Positions 1 to 7,548 of a stretch of 64,000 bases of DNA are shown one piece after another. Source of the DNA: [Mycobacterium] zoologicum (lineage in GTDB: Bacteria > Actinomycetota > Actinomycetes > Mycobacteriales > Mycobacteriaceae); contig NZ_CP083985.1 in assembly GCF_020172665.1 (NCBI RefSeq), positions 1,518,147-1,582,146 on the forward strand. Reading direction: 5' to 3'. The position numbers and the translations under genes were made by a program. The notes beneath the pieces are model-generated. The model was not told the DNA's origin and made no database searches. It saw nothing but the letters and a program-made list of their open reading frames with translations. Numbering within the stretch: position 1 is the first letter of the stretch; every line of letters starts with the position of its first letter.

Positions 1-19
1 AGATGTGTATAAGAGACAG
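1..19 (+). other. Nextera/Tn5 mosaic-end adapter left on contig end
   Basis: The first 19 bases read AGATGTGTATAAGAGACAG, which is the Tn5 mosaic end used in tagmentation libraries. They are not genomic. Any reading frame crossing them, such as a plus-strand frame beginning MCIRDS, is an artefact. Confidence 0.97.
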
Positions 20-89
20 CACCGACACCGCCGGCCAACAAGACGGCGGCCGGCAACACAGCCGTAGCCGCCAGAACCGAAGATTTCAT
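20..89 (-). CDS. N-terminus of a secreted protein, cut by contig end
   Basis: Reading leftwards from ATG at 89 gives MKSSVLAATAVLPAAVLLAG and a few more residues: a short basic start and a long Ala/Leu/Val hydrophobic core, typical of a Sec signal peptide. The frame stays open until the adapter at base 19. Small secreted mycobacterial proteins often start this way, but the mature part is missing, so no family can be named. A lipobox cannot be excluded because the cleavage region is not reached. Confidence 0.5.
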
Positions 90-566
90 GCGCAGATCAA
101 GCAGTCCTTGCGTGAGCACGCAGGGAACCGTAACCAAAACGTGACATCTGCACCAGTCCGGCACGCCGGGAACCGTTACAAACAAGGACTGAAACGACAC
201 GTCCGATGGCTCGGAGCGTCGCCCCCGACCCCGCTTTGCCGGCAGTCAAAAGACTCTCTGACCAGCATTGATTGTAGTATCGGGTCCAGGTCGGCCGTCC
301 GCGCCGTCACGTTCGCCGCTGCGGACCACCGGATTCGTCACATTCGTTAGATTCCACGGCGTACCCGACGGGAAAACGGGGCCGAGTGTGGCGACCAGTT
401 ACCGGGCACGCCCTGTCCAGCAAAGCTGACTCAACCCACCGATGCCGGGTCGGCGACGACAACATCGGGCGGCGCGATCGTACGTTTGGCCGATTATTCC
501 TGCTGGTTACCCCGCTGATCGGCGATCGCGTCGCCGGCGCGGCCCTAGTGGTGTCGTGTCTCGAGT
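90..566. other. Non-coding interval between divergent genes
   Basis: I see no convincing gene here; the open frames lack ribosome sites and mycobacterial codon character. The element GGGAACCGT occurs twice, near 123 and 171, just upstream of the leftward secreted-protein gene, and may be part of its promoter. Nothing else is recognisable. Confidence 0.4.
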
Positions 567-631
567 CTAGGGATATCTAGCCAGATATAGCCAGATATAG
601 CTTTTCTCTATACTCGGCTATATTTCCCTAG
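567..631 (+). promoter_or_regulatory. Operator array and promoter of the AAA ATPase gene
   Basis: An AT-rich block stands out in this GC-rich DNA. It is bounded by the inverted 7-mers CTAGGGA (567-573) and TCCCTAG (625-631). Inside are two exact tandem copies of CCAGATATAG (581-590, 591-600) preceded by a degenerate copy (571-580), giving 10-bp helical phasing, then GGCTATAT in the inverse sense. A -10 hexamer TATACT lies at 609-614, so the repeats cover the -35 position. This looks like cooperative operator binding. Confidence 0.55.
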
Positions 632-645
632 AATTGGGAGGATCG

Positions 646-1815
646 ATGGACCCGGTCTCTAACCCGTACGCCCCTGGTGCCGGTCGCCCACCTGCCGCGC
701 TGGTCGGGCGCGATGCCCAGCTTGACCGCTGGCGGATCGCGGTGGATCGGATTGAGGCGAGCCGGACATCGCAGTCGCTGGTGCTATACGGGCTGCGTGG
801 AGTCGGAAAGACAGTCCTGCTCACACGATTCTTCGCCGTCACTCGCGACCGAAGCTGGATTGCGGCGCAAGTGGAGGCGGCGGCCGGAAAGTCTTTGCGC
901 GAAGCACTCGGTGAAGCGCTACATGCTCCGCTTGCCGACCTCGCGAGGCCTTCGGCTGGAAAGCGGCTGCTGAAAGGGCTCAAGACAGCGGTGAGCTTCA
1001 AGGCGTCCTATGACCTTGGCGGTACGTGGAACTTCGGCATCGACCTCACGGAGACCGCCGGCGGCGGTGCGGATACCGGCGTGTTTGAAACTGACCTGGG
1101 CAAACTGGCCCGTGATTTGGCCGAGGCGGCCCGGGAGGAATCTGTCGGGCTGGCAATCCTGATCGACGAAGCACAAGACCTCAGCCCCGAGGAACTGACC
1201 GCAGTGTGCTCGGTTGCCCATACAGCAGGGCAGCAGGGATGGCCGTGCCTGTTCGCGTTGGCAGGATTGCCGAGCCTGCCGCGAGTCCTTGCCGAGGCGA
1301 AGTCCTACGCGGAGCGGCTATTCGCTTTCGAACGGATCGAGCACCTCGACCGGCATCTTGCCGAAAAGGCGCTCATCGATCCGGCCGCGCAGGAAGGGGT
1401 CTGCTGGGACGACGATGCGGTGAGCTTCGCCACCCAGGAGGCCTCGGGCTACCCCTACTTCCTTCAACAATTCGGGCAGGAATCCTGGAACGAGGCCCCC
1501 GAGCGGACTATCACTCTCGCCGATGCCCGGGTCGGCGTAGCTCGGGGCCGAGCTGATCTCGATGCCGGGTTCTACCGTGCACGGTGGGACCGAGCCACCC
1601 CAACCGAGAAGCGATATTTACGGGAGATGGCCGCAGACGGGGAAGCCGGAAGTTCCTCGGGCGATATCGCGAGCCGACTTGGCCGCAGCGCCAGCAGTAC
1701 CGGTCCGATGCGAGCCAGCCTGATCGCCAAGGGGCTGATATTCGCTCCCGAGCATGGCATCGTCTCGTTCACGGTCCCTGGTATGGCGGATTTCATTCAG
1801 CGCCAACCGATCTGA
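646..1815 (+). CDS. AAA+ ATPase with C-terminal winged helix
   Basis: 389-aa P-loop ATPase of the ORC1/STAND-like AAA type. Walker A is GLRGVGKT (residues 49-56) and Walker B is LAILIDEAQ (about 169-177). The last ~90 residues look like a winged helix (ATPTEKRYLREMA, GDIASRLGRS). Such single-gene ATPases are common in actinobacterial accessory regions; their role is not established. ATG at 646 is preferred because GGGAGGA lies at 636-642; a TTG at 634 in the same frame would place that site inside the gene. It converges on tRNA-His. Its promoter has a repeat array, suggesting tight control. Confidence 0.8.
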   Translation: MDPVSNPYAPGAGRPPAALVGRDAQLDRWRIAVDRIEASRTSQSLVLYGLRGVGKTVLLTRFFAVTRDRSWIAAQVEAAAGKSLREALGEALHAPLADLARPSAGKRLLKGLKTAVSFKASYDLGGTWNFGIDLTETAGGGADTGVFETDLGKLARDLAEAAREESVGLAILIDEAQDLSPEELTAVCSVAHTAGQQGWPCLFALAGLPSLPRVLAEAKSYAERLFAFERIEHLDRHLAEKALIDPAAQEGVCWDDDAVSFATQEASGYPYFLQQFGQESWNEAPERTITLADARVGVARGRADLDAGFYRARWDRATPTEKRYLREMAADGEAGSSSGDIASRLGRSASSTGPMRASLIAKGLIFAPEHGIVSFTVPGMADFIQRQPI

Positions 1816-1862
1816 TCCGCTAGCCTGGCTGGCCACTGGTCCTTTACGAGGTGGTTGTCGGT

Positions 1863-1889
1863 CGCCGTTGTACCGAGCTGACAACGGCG
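1863..1889 (+). terminator. Hairpin after the AAA ATPase gene
   Basis: CGCCGTTGT (1863-1871) and ACAACGGCG (1881-1889) form a 9-bp stem about 50 bases after the ATPase stop codon. There is no T-tract, so it could be a weak terminator or a 3' stabilising hairpin. Confidence 0.35.
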
Positions 1890-1921
1890 CGGGGCCGAGC
1901 CGGGTCTGTCCAGCGTCCGAC

Positions 1922-1957
1922 AAAAAGAAACCCCGCCTGAGGTCAGACGGGGTTTCT
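1922..1957 (-). terminator. Original tRNA-His terminator, stranded by integration
   Basis: A 10-bp stem pairs 1926-1935 with 1948-1957; on the minus strand it is followed by TTTTT. It lies directly beyond the left att repeat, where the terminator of an uninterrupted leftward tRNA-His gene should be. The element has moved it 9.6 kb away from the living tRNA gene. Confidence 0.75.
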
Positions 1958-1960
1958 ACT

Positions 1961-2005
1961 CGGGGTGGCTGACGGGACTCGAACCCGCGACACCCAGGAT
2001 CACAA
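1961..2005. repeat. attL: 45-bp tRNA-His 3' half
   Basis: Identical over 45 bp to 11577-11621. It contains the T-arm, variable region and the 3' part of the anticodon stem-loop of tRNA-His, then diverges at 2006. It marks the left crossover boundary of the element. Confidence 0.93.
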
Positions 2006-2115
2006 TGTGGCAGTGAAATCGCGCCATATCGGCAGGTCAAAGCCAATTTCTTGATTAGAACTTTAGACGACACAAGCGAACATAACCCCACGTGACCAGG
2101 CACGATATGACCCCT

Positions 2116-2141
2116 TAGGGGTGCAATAAGGGTGCAAGCTC
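2116..2141 (+). repeat. 26-bp arm-type repeat, left copy
   Basis: Perfect direct repeat of 11505-11530. Each copy contains GGTGCAA twice, spaced about one helical turn (GGGTGCAATAAGGGTGCAA). It lies 110 bp inside attL and 16 bp before the integrase start. In the circular form the two copies would flank attP, as arm-type binding sites of lambda- and L5-like tyrosine integrases do. Binding by this integrase is inferred. The left copy may also overlap the int promoter and allow autoregulation. Confidence 0.7.
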
Positions 2142-2157
2142 GGCGTAGTCTGGCCGC

Positions 2158-3297
2158 ATGGCACGTAAGCGGACCACCGGTCAACGGCGGACATGGGGAA
2201 GACTTCAGACGCAGCGCAGCGGGCGTATCCAGGCGAGCTACGTCTACGACGACGGGCGCAGGTACTACGCGCCGCATACGTTCAGCGCCAAGATGGACGC
2301 CGAGGGATGGCTTGCCGACGAGCGCAAGCTGATCGAACGCGGCGACTGGACACCGCCCGCAAGCCGCGCAGCGGTCAAGTCGCGAGTCGGCCTCACGCTG
2401 CGGCAGTACGCCGAGCAATGGCTTGCACAACGAGACCTCACGCCCAAGACGCGCGCGATGTATGGCGAGCTGTTGGGAGGGCGCATCTATCCATCGTTGG
2501 GCGATGAACGCCTGACCTCGGTTACCGCCGCGACGGTTCGGACATGGTGGCTTGACATGGACAAGTCGACGCCTACGCGTAACCGGCACGCCTACCAGCT
2601 TCTGCGGGCGGTGTTCAACACGGCTCGCGGTGACGGCCTGGTGACCGATAACCCGTGTCAGATCGCGACGGCGGTTAAGGCATCCAGGCCGCGCGAGGTC
2701 CGGGTGTTGACGCCTGCCGAGCTGGTGAAGGTAGCCGAGTCGGTGCCCGAGAAATATCGGGTAGCGGTGCCGCTCGCCGCGTGGTGCGGACTCCGATTCG
2801 GCGAACTAATTGAGCTGCGCCGCAAGGACATTCAGACGCATGATAAGCGCGCGGTAATCAGGATTCGCAGGGCGGCAACCGTGGTTGACGGCAAGATCGT
2901 AGTCGGGCAACCCAAGACGGACGCCGGTATCCGAGACGTGACAGTGCCGCCGCACGTTGCGGACCTTTTGCGGGCGCACATGAAGCGTCATACCAAGTCG
3001 GGGCCGGAGTCGTTCGTGTTCACGACGACGCGAGGATTGCGGCTGTCCAAGACCGCATTCACCAAGTCGCTTAAGGCCGGGTACGCGAAGGTAGGCAAGC
3101 CGGGTATGCGGGTCCATGATCTGCGGCACACGGGCGCCACGTTGGCGGCGCAGGCCGGAGCCACCACAAAGGAGCTGATGCTACGGATCGGGCACACAAC
3201 GCCCGCGATGGCGCTGCGCTATCAGCATGTGGCCGAGGGCCGGGACGCGGCGATTGCCGACAAGCTCTCTGCGCTCGCAGGATTCGCGCAGGTCTAG
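2158..3297 (+). CDS. int: Tyrosine-type site-specific integrase
   Basis: 379-aa tyrosine recombinase with the three-part layout of L5/phiRv2-type integrases: N-terminal arm-binding domain (about 1-70), SAM-like core-binding domain (about 77-165) and catalytic domain (185-370). Catalytic residues are visible: Arg213 in CGLRFGEL, Lys253 in QPKT, His320 and Arg323 in HDLRH, His346 in GHTT and Tyr355 in ALRYQH. It should catalyse attP x attB recombination at the 3' end of tRNA-His and, with an excisionase, the reverse. The ATG at 2158 follows the 26-bp arm-type repeat closely. It is 150 bp from attL and points into the element. Confidence 0.93.
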   Translation: MARKRTTGQRRTWGRLQTQRSGRIQASYVYDDGRRYYAPHTFSAKMDAEGWLADERKLIERGDWTPPASRAAVKSRVGLTLRQYAEQWLAQRDLTPKTRAMYGELLGGRIYPSLGDERLTSVTAATVRTWWLDMDKSTPTRNRHAYQLLRAVFNTARGDGLVTDNPCQIATAVKASRPREVRVLTPAELVKVAESVPEKYRVAVPLAAWCGLRFGELIELRRKDIQTHDKRAVIRIRRAATVVDGKIVVGQPKTDAGIRDVTVPPHVADLLRAHMKRHTKSGPESFVFTTTRGLRLSKTAFTKSLKAGYAKVGKPGMRVHDLRHTGATLAAQAGATTKELMLRIGHTTPAMALRYQHVAEGRDAAIADKLSALAGFAQV

Positions 3298-3367
3298 CGG
3301 GTGTACCTGCGTGGTACGGGATCGCGGGTGTAAGCCAATAGGACCAACTAGTGAAGGGATCGGTCAC

Positions 3368-3829
3368 ATGGCCGTTAATGACTACACAACAACACAATTG
3401 GGCGAAAACCCGTACCCGGTGGACTCGACTACCCGCAGGTGTTGCGGTGGGATCGGGCGGCACACGCGCGACTGCGGCCACGTCGGCACGGCACGGTTGG
3501 GTGTCGCCCACGCGGCGCTGGAGGACGCAGCGGCCTCACTGGCGGGAACGTCTGCGGCGGGACCGTTGGGCCTAGCGTTGCTCCAATTGCACCGGGCTAT
3601 GTGTGCGGTATCTGCGGAGATGGCGCAGGAAGCGGCAGCCGAGAAGCTACTTGCCGCGCGCAACCCTGCCGATGTTGCCGATGTCATGGTTGCGGCGGGC
3701 CATCCCGAGGCGGTGCACGGGCGTTCGTTGTGGGAGCTGTCCGGGCGCGAGCTGGCGGCACTGTACCCCGGCGGTGCGTGCGAGTTGCTGTCGCTGATGT
3801 CAGACACCGATGGGAGTGTGGAGTCATGA
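3368..3829 (+). CDS. Small element protein with Cys/His cluster
   Basis: 153 aa, function unknown. The start at 3368 (MAVNDYTTTQ) is chosen because AAGGGA lies 9 bases upstream; the frame extends further up but only into int. Near residue 25 is the cluster RRCCGGIGRHTRDCGH, whose Cys and His could bind zinc. The rest is Ala-rich and helical. Its stop overlaps the ATG of the next gene (ATGA), so the three genes at 3368-4241 form one translationally coupled unit behind int. Confidence 0.6.
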   Translation: MAVNDYTTTQLGENPYPVDSTTRRCCGGIGRHTRDCGHVGTARLGVAHAALEDAAASLAGTSAAGPLGLALLQLHRAMCAVSAEMAQEAAAEKLLAARNPADVADVMVAAGHPEAVHGRSLWELSGRELAALYPGGACELLSLMSDTDGSVES

Positions 3830-3939
3830 CACGCGATCAATGGCTACTGGTTCGCAAGCTATTCGTTGACGACGACGATTTCGACGCCGCCGATCCTGCG
3901 CCCCGCGCCGACGAGCCGGACACCGAGGGCGAATCGTGA
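3826..3939 (+). CDS. Acidic 37-aa protein
   Basis: Short frame from ATG 3826, overlapping the previous stop by ATGA and the next start by GTGA. The protein begins MTRDQWLLVRKLF and then is very acidic (VDDDDFDAADPAP). The double overlap in a tight cassette is the main evidence that it is real. No family is recognised. Confidence 0.5.
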   Translation: MTRDQWLLVRKLFVDDDDFDAADPAPRADEPDTEGES

Positions 3940-4241
3940 ACGGCGACGTGCTGCGGGTCATGTGGGGCGTCGTGTTGTTGACCTTCATCGGCCTGATGTG
4001 CGGGTGGTGGTCGCTGATCGTGATACCGGCCATCATCGCGTTCGCGGTGGTGCGAAACCGGCGGCTGGAAATGCTTCGGCGGGATGCGGAGAACGCGCGG
4101 GCCGACTATGACGCGGCGGTGCGTGATCTGGACTGTGCACGGGCGGAACTCGATGCGGCGCAACAGGCTAAGGCGCGGGCGCGCGACGCGCTGCGCGGTG
4201 CCGGGTGGCTGGTGGCCGATGAGTCGGTGGCGCTGAACTGA
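3936..4241 (+). CDS. Small membrane protein with coiled-coil tail
   Basis: 101 aa from GTG 3936, overlapping the preceding stop. Residues about 7-42 are strongly hydrophobic with a Gly-Trp break and can form two membrane helices (VLLTFIGLM, LIVIPAIIAFAVV). The remainder, about 45-90, is a charged Ala-rich helix with heptad character (MLRRDAENARADYDAAVRDL). Function unknown; a membrane anchor for a phage-interference or superinfection function is possible but unsupported. A strong terminator follows 14 bases after the stop. Confidence 0.6.
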   Translation: MNGDVLRVMWGVVLLTFIGLMCGWWSLIVIPAIIAFAVVRNRRLEMLRRDAENARADYDAAVRDLDCARAELDAAQQAKARARDALRGAGWLVADESVALN

Positions 4242-4254
4242 CGACACCCGTAGA

Positions 4255-4285
4255 CGGTCCTCACAGCGATTGTGAGGACCGTTTT
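4255..4285 (+). terminator. Intrinsic terminator of the int-side operon
   Basis: Perfect 11-bp stem (4255-4265 with 4271-4281), loop GCGAT, followed by TTTT. It closes the plus-strand cassette. Confidence 0.85.
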
Positions 4286-4341
4286 CGTGTCTCTGGTCGG
4301 AGTGGTGCGACCGGGGGCTGAACGGCTTCAAGCTGCCAGCG

Positions 4342-4587
4342 GTGGGACGAAGGGGGGTGGTGGCGGAACTGTCCGGGGCGGGGATGACGAACCGGGCGAT
4401 AGCCGACGTGGTGGGTGCATCCAAATCTCAGGTGTCCCGAGACGTTGCCGCAGGTGTCCCAAATGGGCCACCTGACAAACCGGACAACACCGCGTACACT
4501 CCGCCCCCCGACCGGGTGCAGGGGCGAGACGGCAAGTCGTACCCACGGTCACCGCCGAGACTTGACGCTGGAATAAATCACCCGTAA
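4342..4587 (+). CDS. Phage-type helix-turn-helix DNA-binding protein
   Basis: 81 aa from GTG 4342. Residues 7-35 (VAELSGAGMTNRAIADVVGA followed by SKSQVSRDV) make a clear HTH, and the tail carries VQGRDGKSYP. This pairing of HTH and a (T/Q)GRDGKxYP tail is common in small regulators of actinobacteriophages and in ParB-like HTH proteins. The upstream frame stays open to 4276 without a start codon, so the N-terminus is uncertain. It is probably a regulator of this element. Confidence 0.6.
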   Translation: MGRRGVVAELSGAGMTNRAIADVVGASKSQVSRDVAAGVPNGPPDKPDNTAYTPPPDRVQGRDGKSYPRSPPRLDAGINHP

Positions 4588-4635
4588 CCGTGAGTTACAG
4601 ACACCCGTAGGTTACTGAACGGGAGGTCAGCGAAA

Positions 4636-4935
4636 ATGAATGACAACAACACGCATCATGTTGGCGCGATATTGACGCTGCGGTGTCCCAATGGGCACGC
4701 GGTCGGCAGGCTATGGCGTCCAACAAATGCGACGAATGAACAACTGCTATACGAATCCGTTGGCGACAAGTTTCGGCCGTGGCCGTCCGTGGGTGCCGAC
4801 TCCGGCGGTCGCTGGGAGACTCAATGCCCGGATGGTTGCGGAACATTTGGCGGCAAGGTTGATGCGATCCGTGGGAGCATCACCCGGCTTGCGGCCGGTC
4901 CCGCGAATGATGGCCGTGATTACGCATTGTCATAG
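4636..4935 (+). CDS. Small protein with two Cys motifs
   Basis: 99 aa from ATG 4636, preceded by GGGAGG at 4620-4625. It contains CPNGH and CPDGCG motifs about 35 residues apart and looks like a compact zinc-ribbon fold. No known family recognised. It is the last plus-strand gene before a 540-bp gene-free structured region and may be transcribed from its own promoter after the 4255-4285 terminator. Confidence 0.55.
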   Translation: MNDNNTHHVGAILTLRCPNGHAVGRLWRPTNATNEQLLYESVGDKFRPWPSVGADSGGRWETQCPDGCGTFGGKVDAIRGSITRLAAGPANDGRDYALS

Positions 4936-5473
4936 AGTCGGGTGTCATTGTCCATCGGGTCAGTGAACGTCGCTCTACGGCGCAATGAGGCGGCAATTTA
5001 GACCACCCGCGCGGGCCGACCAGACAAGGAGAATCGGCCCGACGCGGGTGACTCTTACGCACACGCATTACTGCGCGGTTCGCCCGCCGCATGGCGGGAC
5101 GCATTGAATGGTGACCCGGCGCGGGATGGAACTACGCCGGGTCACGGGACATGGCTCACGACGGCCATGCCGTTGCCGCGCGACAACCGTAATGGGCGCA
5201 GCGGCAAGGTTGGTTTAGGGGAGCCGGGAACGTCTCCGAGTGACGACTGTAGTTACCCAATAATGGACAATGAACAGACTGCTTACGTTCCCGGCTCTAT
5301 GCAATCCCTTGCAAATGGTGCGGCGTAAGGATTGGCCGCAGGGATTGCGAATGCCCGCCACGTGACTATGCCTAGATCACTGCGGACACCTCCCGCCGAT
5401 GGTGCGGCGGAAAGCTAGTGGTAGGTGCGCCCCGTCCCGAAAATGGCTAAACGGGACGGGGCGCGAGATTTAA
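4936..5473. other. Gene-free region of six consecutive inverted repeats
   Basis: This stretch between convergent gene sets has no convincing gene but carries six inverted repeats in order: 5004-5019/5034-5050 (16 bp, one bulge); 5111-5121/5135-5145 (11 bp); 5221-5233/5285-5297 (13 bp, 51-nt gap); 5301-5309/5340-5348 (9 bp) enclosing TGCGGC/GCCGCA; 5393-5397/5406-5410 (5 bp); and 5427-5439/5452-5464 (13 bp). Such density suggests a structured RNA, replication or packaging locus; which one is not decided by sequence. Confidence 0.6.
5427..5464. terminator. Strong hairpin ending the leftward capsid operon
   Basis: Perfect 13-bp GC-rich stem (5427-5439 with 5452-5464), 12-nt loop, ten bases beyond the stop of the leftward gene at 5474. 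There is no clear T-tract on either side. It probably ends the late transcript and may work in both directions. Confidence 0.6.
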
Positions 5474-5830
5474 CTAACCCGATACGCCGACGCTGGCGCT
5501 CACCTTGCCGCCGGTAATGGCGGTGGTGATTGCTGCGCGGACATATTGGGCATAGGCAGACGTGACGACGGTTTGCGTTGTCCCGGCTGCGGTGGTGCTT
5601 ACGGGACTGCCGAGATTGAACCAATTAGACCCGTCCAAGCTGCCCTGTAGCTGCACAGCACCGGCAGTGACGCCGGTAGTGGCAGTGACGGACAGTACGG
5701 CGCTAGATCGCACGGTCAAGCCGTCCAGAACGCTACCCGCACCGACCGCTGAAACAGCGCTCAACGATACGGAGGGGGCCATTCCCAGACTGTAGACGCC
5801 GATGCGGTTACCGAGAGAATCCGAATACAT
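5474..5830 (-). CDS. Probable virion surface/decoration protein
   Basis: 118 aa. The second half, LQGSLDGSNWFNLGSPV followed by alternating Thr/Val/Ala strands, is the beta-rich pattern of small phage surface proteins (Ig-like or jelly-roll decoration and tail-associated domains; SLDGxNWxxLG is a recurrent motif). It follows the capsid gene with a 14-base gap, which is where head decoration proteins are usually encoded. Decoration of the element's capsid is inferred from position and style, not from a specific family match. Confidence 0.55.
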   Translation of the reverse strand: MYSDSLGNRIGVYSLGMAPSVSLSAVSAVGAGSVLDGLTVRSSAVLSVTATTGVTAGAVQLQGSLDGSNWFNLGSPVSTTAAGTTQTVVTSAYAQYVRAAITTAITGGKVSASVGVSG

Positions 5831-5844
5831 GCGTATAATACCCC

Positions 5845-7110
5845 TTAGCTCGTCGGCAGACCGGTCAGAATATTGATTGCGGACGCATACTGAACGCCGA
5901 TCTGCTCACGGATCTCGCCACGATAACCAATAGCGTTCTGTGTCCAGAAGTTAGTGGTTCCGTCACTGCCCTGCGAATTGATTTCCAGACTGAAACCCCA
6001 CCGTACCCAGCGCAACACGGCCTTACGCGTGTCGAACACTAGCGCAGTACCGGCGGGAATGTGGGTGTTCTGAACGACGGTCATCCCGAAAATGCTCTTA
6101 AGGTCACCGATAGCCGAGGGGTCATCGGGTGACAAAAGGTATTGACCGGTGCTGCTCTTGGAGAGTGATACAGAACTCCAGGTCGCGGGATTCATGGCAA
6201 TGAGATTAGCCTCACCGAACGCGGCCCCGACTCGAATGTCGTTCGCGGCTTTCCTAATCGCGTCGATGCTGGTGTCGCTACCGACCGCCCGCGTGAGCGT
6301 ACCGGATACGTGCAGCAGTCCGTGATTCGCGTCATTAACGAAAGTGTCGGTTTCTTTGTCGACAATCGCGCGGTAGATTTCTCCGGGCACAAACGATTGA
6401 AATGTCTTAAAATCGCTGGCGGCCTCCATTGACACCGATGCGGTGGCGGCGATCTTTACCCAACTAGCCGTGTTGGTTGTTAGAATCATCCCGAGGTCGG
6501 GTTTTTCTCCCAATTCGGCAACGACGCCGGCCGTATTCTGGTTCCCTGTATGCGAAACCCATTCAACACCGGGACCGGTTGGCGCGGTCTCTTGGATGAA
6601 GTGATCCAACAACCGGTCGGGCTCGTAAGGGAGTTCCAGCGCGCGCGGCAACATGACCGGCGGCAACGATCCCGACGTGAAATTGCCTTCACCGAACGGC
6701 GACTTGATGTCGACTCGGTACGAGGGAAGTCGTTTAACGCTCGCCTCGTACAGTCCGCGCCAATCCGATTCTGGAATAAATCGCGGATCGGCAGAGAAAT
6801 TAGTGTTTGTCTTGGTTTCCGTTGCGGCACCGTCGTGGCCGATGGCATTGCCGAAGTCGACCATCTTCATCGCCTTGTCATAGATCGCGCGCTGTTCGTC
6901 AAGCTCGGCCTGTTCGGCAATAACGGAATCGGTTCGCGTCTGCAATGACTTCAGCGTTGCGGTGCTGGCATTACCAGACTTCACCCCCACTAGATCCGCC
7001 TGAAGGATCTTCTTACGGTTGTTCAATTCACGCTGCTTAGCGTCAATCTCAATTTTGTTCAACTTTGTAACTTTCAAATGGTTGTTGTTGCCACAAGTGG
7101 CAGTTTCCAA
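5845..7110 (-). CDS. HK97-fold phage major capsid protein
   Basis: About 421 aa. Residues 15-75 are a charged coiled coil (KIEIDAKQRELNNRKKIL) that resembles the delta/scaffold domain of HK97-type capsid proteins. The rest is a capsid core with the usual late motifs (LIAMNPATWSS, LLSPDDPSAIGDLKSIFGM, NFWTQNAIGYRGEIREQIGV). It should assemble T=7-like or smaller shells. No protease gene lies upstream, which is unusual for this family. The start is uncertain: TTG at 7110 or a later TTG at 7077, neither with a good ribosome site. Two operator-like repeats lie directly upstream. Confidence 0.88.
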   Translation of the reverse strand: METATCGNNNHLKVTKLNKIEIDAKQRELNNRKKILQADLVGVKSGNASTATLKSLQTRTDSVIAEQAELDEQRAIYDKAMKMVDFGNAIGHDGAATETKTNTNFSADPRFIPESDWRGLYEASVKRLPSYRVDIKSPFGEGNFTSGSLPPVMLPRALELPYEPDRLLDHFIQETAPTGPGVEWVSHTGNQNTAGVVAELGEKPDLGMILTTNTASWVKIAATASVSMEAASDFKTFQSFVPGEIYRAIVDKETDTFVNDANHGLLHVSGTLTRAVGSDTSIDAIRKAANDIRVGAAFGEANLIAMNPATWSSVSLSKSSTGQYLLSPDDPSAIGDLKSIFGMTVVQNTHIPAGTALVFDTRKAVLRWVRWGFSLEINSQGSDGTTNFWTQNAIGYRGEIREQIGVQYASAINILTGLPTS

Positions 7111-7127
7111 CCGTCGCGGGCTATCAA

Positions 7128-7209
7128 CGGGTCACAAATGTGAGCGGCTGATCGGCGGCGCGGTGTTAGCGTGAAACTCGGTAAGCGGCGGGTCACAAAT
7201 GTGAGCGGC
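7128..7209. promoter_or_regulatory. Duplicated operator before the capsid operon
   Basis: Two perfect 21-bp copies (7128-7148 and 7189-7209), 61 bp apart, share the palindromic core TCACAAATGTGA (arms TCACA/TGTGA). A weaker related site follows at 7210-7228. They sit between the 95-aa gene and the capsid start on the minus strand. This fits a switch that controls structural genes separately from the rest of the leftward operon. Confidence 0.6.
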
Positions 7210-7237
7210 GGGTTACCTACGTGTCACGCCCTTTATC

Positions 7238-7255
7238 GCGGGACAGATGTCCCGC
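7238..7255. terminator. Short GC-rich palindrome after the 95-aa gene
   Basis: GCGGGACA and TGTCCCGC are separated by two bases, forming an 8-bp palindrome six bases past the leftward stop at 7261. It may be an attenuator or a protein site; no T-tract is present. Confidence 0.35.
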
Positions 7256-7260
7256 AAGTC

Positions 7261-7548
7261 TTAGTGTTCTAGTCGGGCGATACGTTTGCCGATAGTGGTC
7301 AGATGGCCGTGCATGGCAAGTATTTTGGCAGACCATCGTAATTCCGAGATGTCGCCGCCGAATACGGATTGATCCATTGCAACGTTGCCCAGCTTTCGGG
7401 CAATGTCTGCGGTGGGTCCCGTCTCGGTTCCGATGGCGTCAAGAAACGCGTTAGCGGCCGATAGCAGGGCGGAGCGGTCGATACATTCAGGACTCTTTAG
7501 CGCATCCCAGACCAGCGTGACGAAACGCTCGGTAGTGGGATCGCTCAT
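7261..7548 (-). CDS. 95-aa phage-type hypothetical protein
   Basis: All-helical 95-aa protein (FVTLVWDALKS, RSALLSAANAFLDAIG, RWSAKILAMHGHLTTIGKRI). The ATG overlaps the stop of the neck gene by four bases, so the two are coupled. It lies just before the capsid gene, where small head or assembly proteins are often found. No family recognised. Confidence 0.55.
   Translation of the reverse strand: MSDPTTERFVTLVWDALKSPECIDRSALLSAANAFLDAIGTETGPTADIARKLGNVAMDQSVFGGDISELRWSAKILAMHGHLTTIGKRIARLEH

Noticed and set aside
3..350. Plus-strand 115-codon frame beginning MCIRDS
   Set aside because: Its start is translated sequencing adapter and the rest lies antisense to the secreted-protein gene and promoter.
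5104..5328. 74-codon plus-strand frame in the hairpin region
   Set aside because: It runs through two long inverted repeats and lacks a ribosome site.
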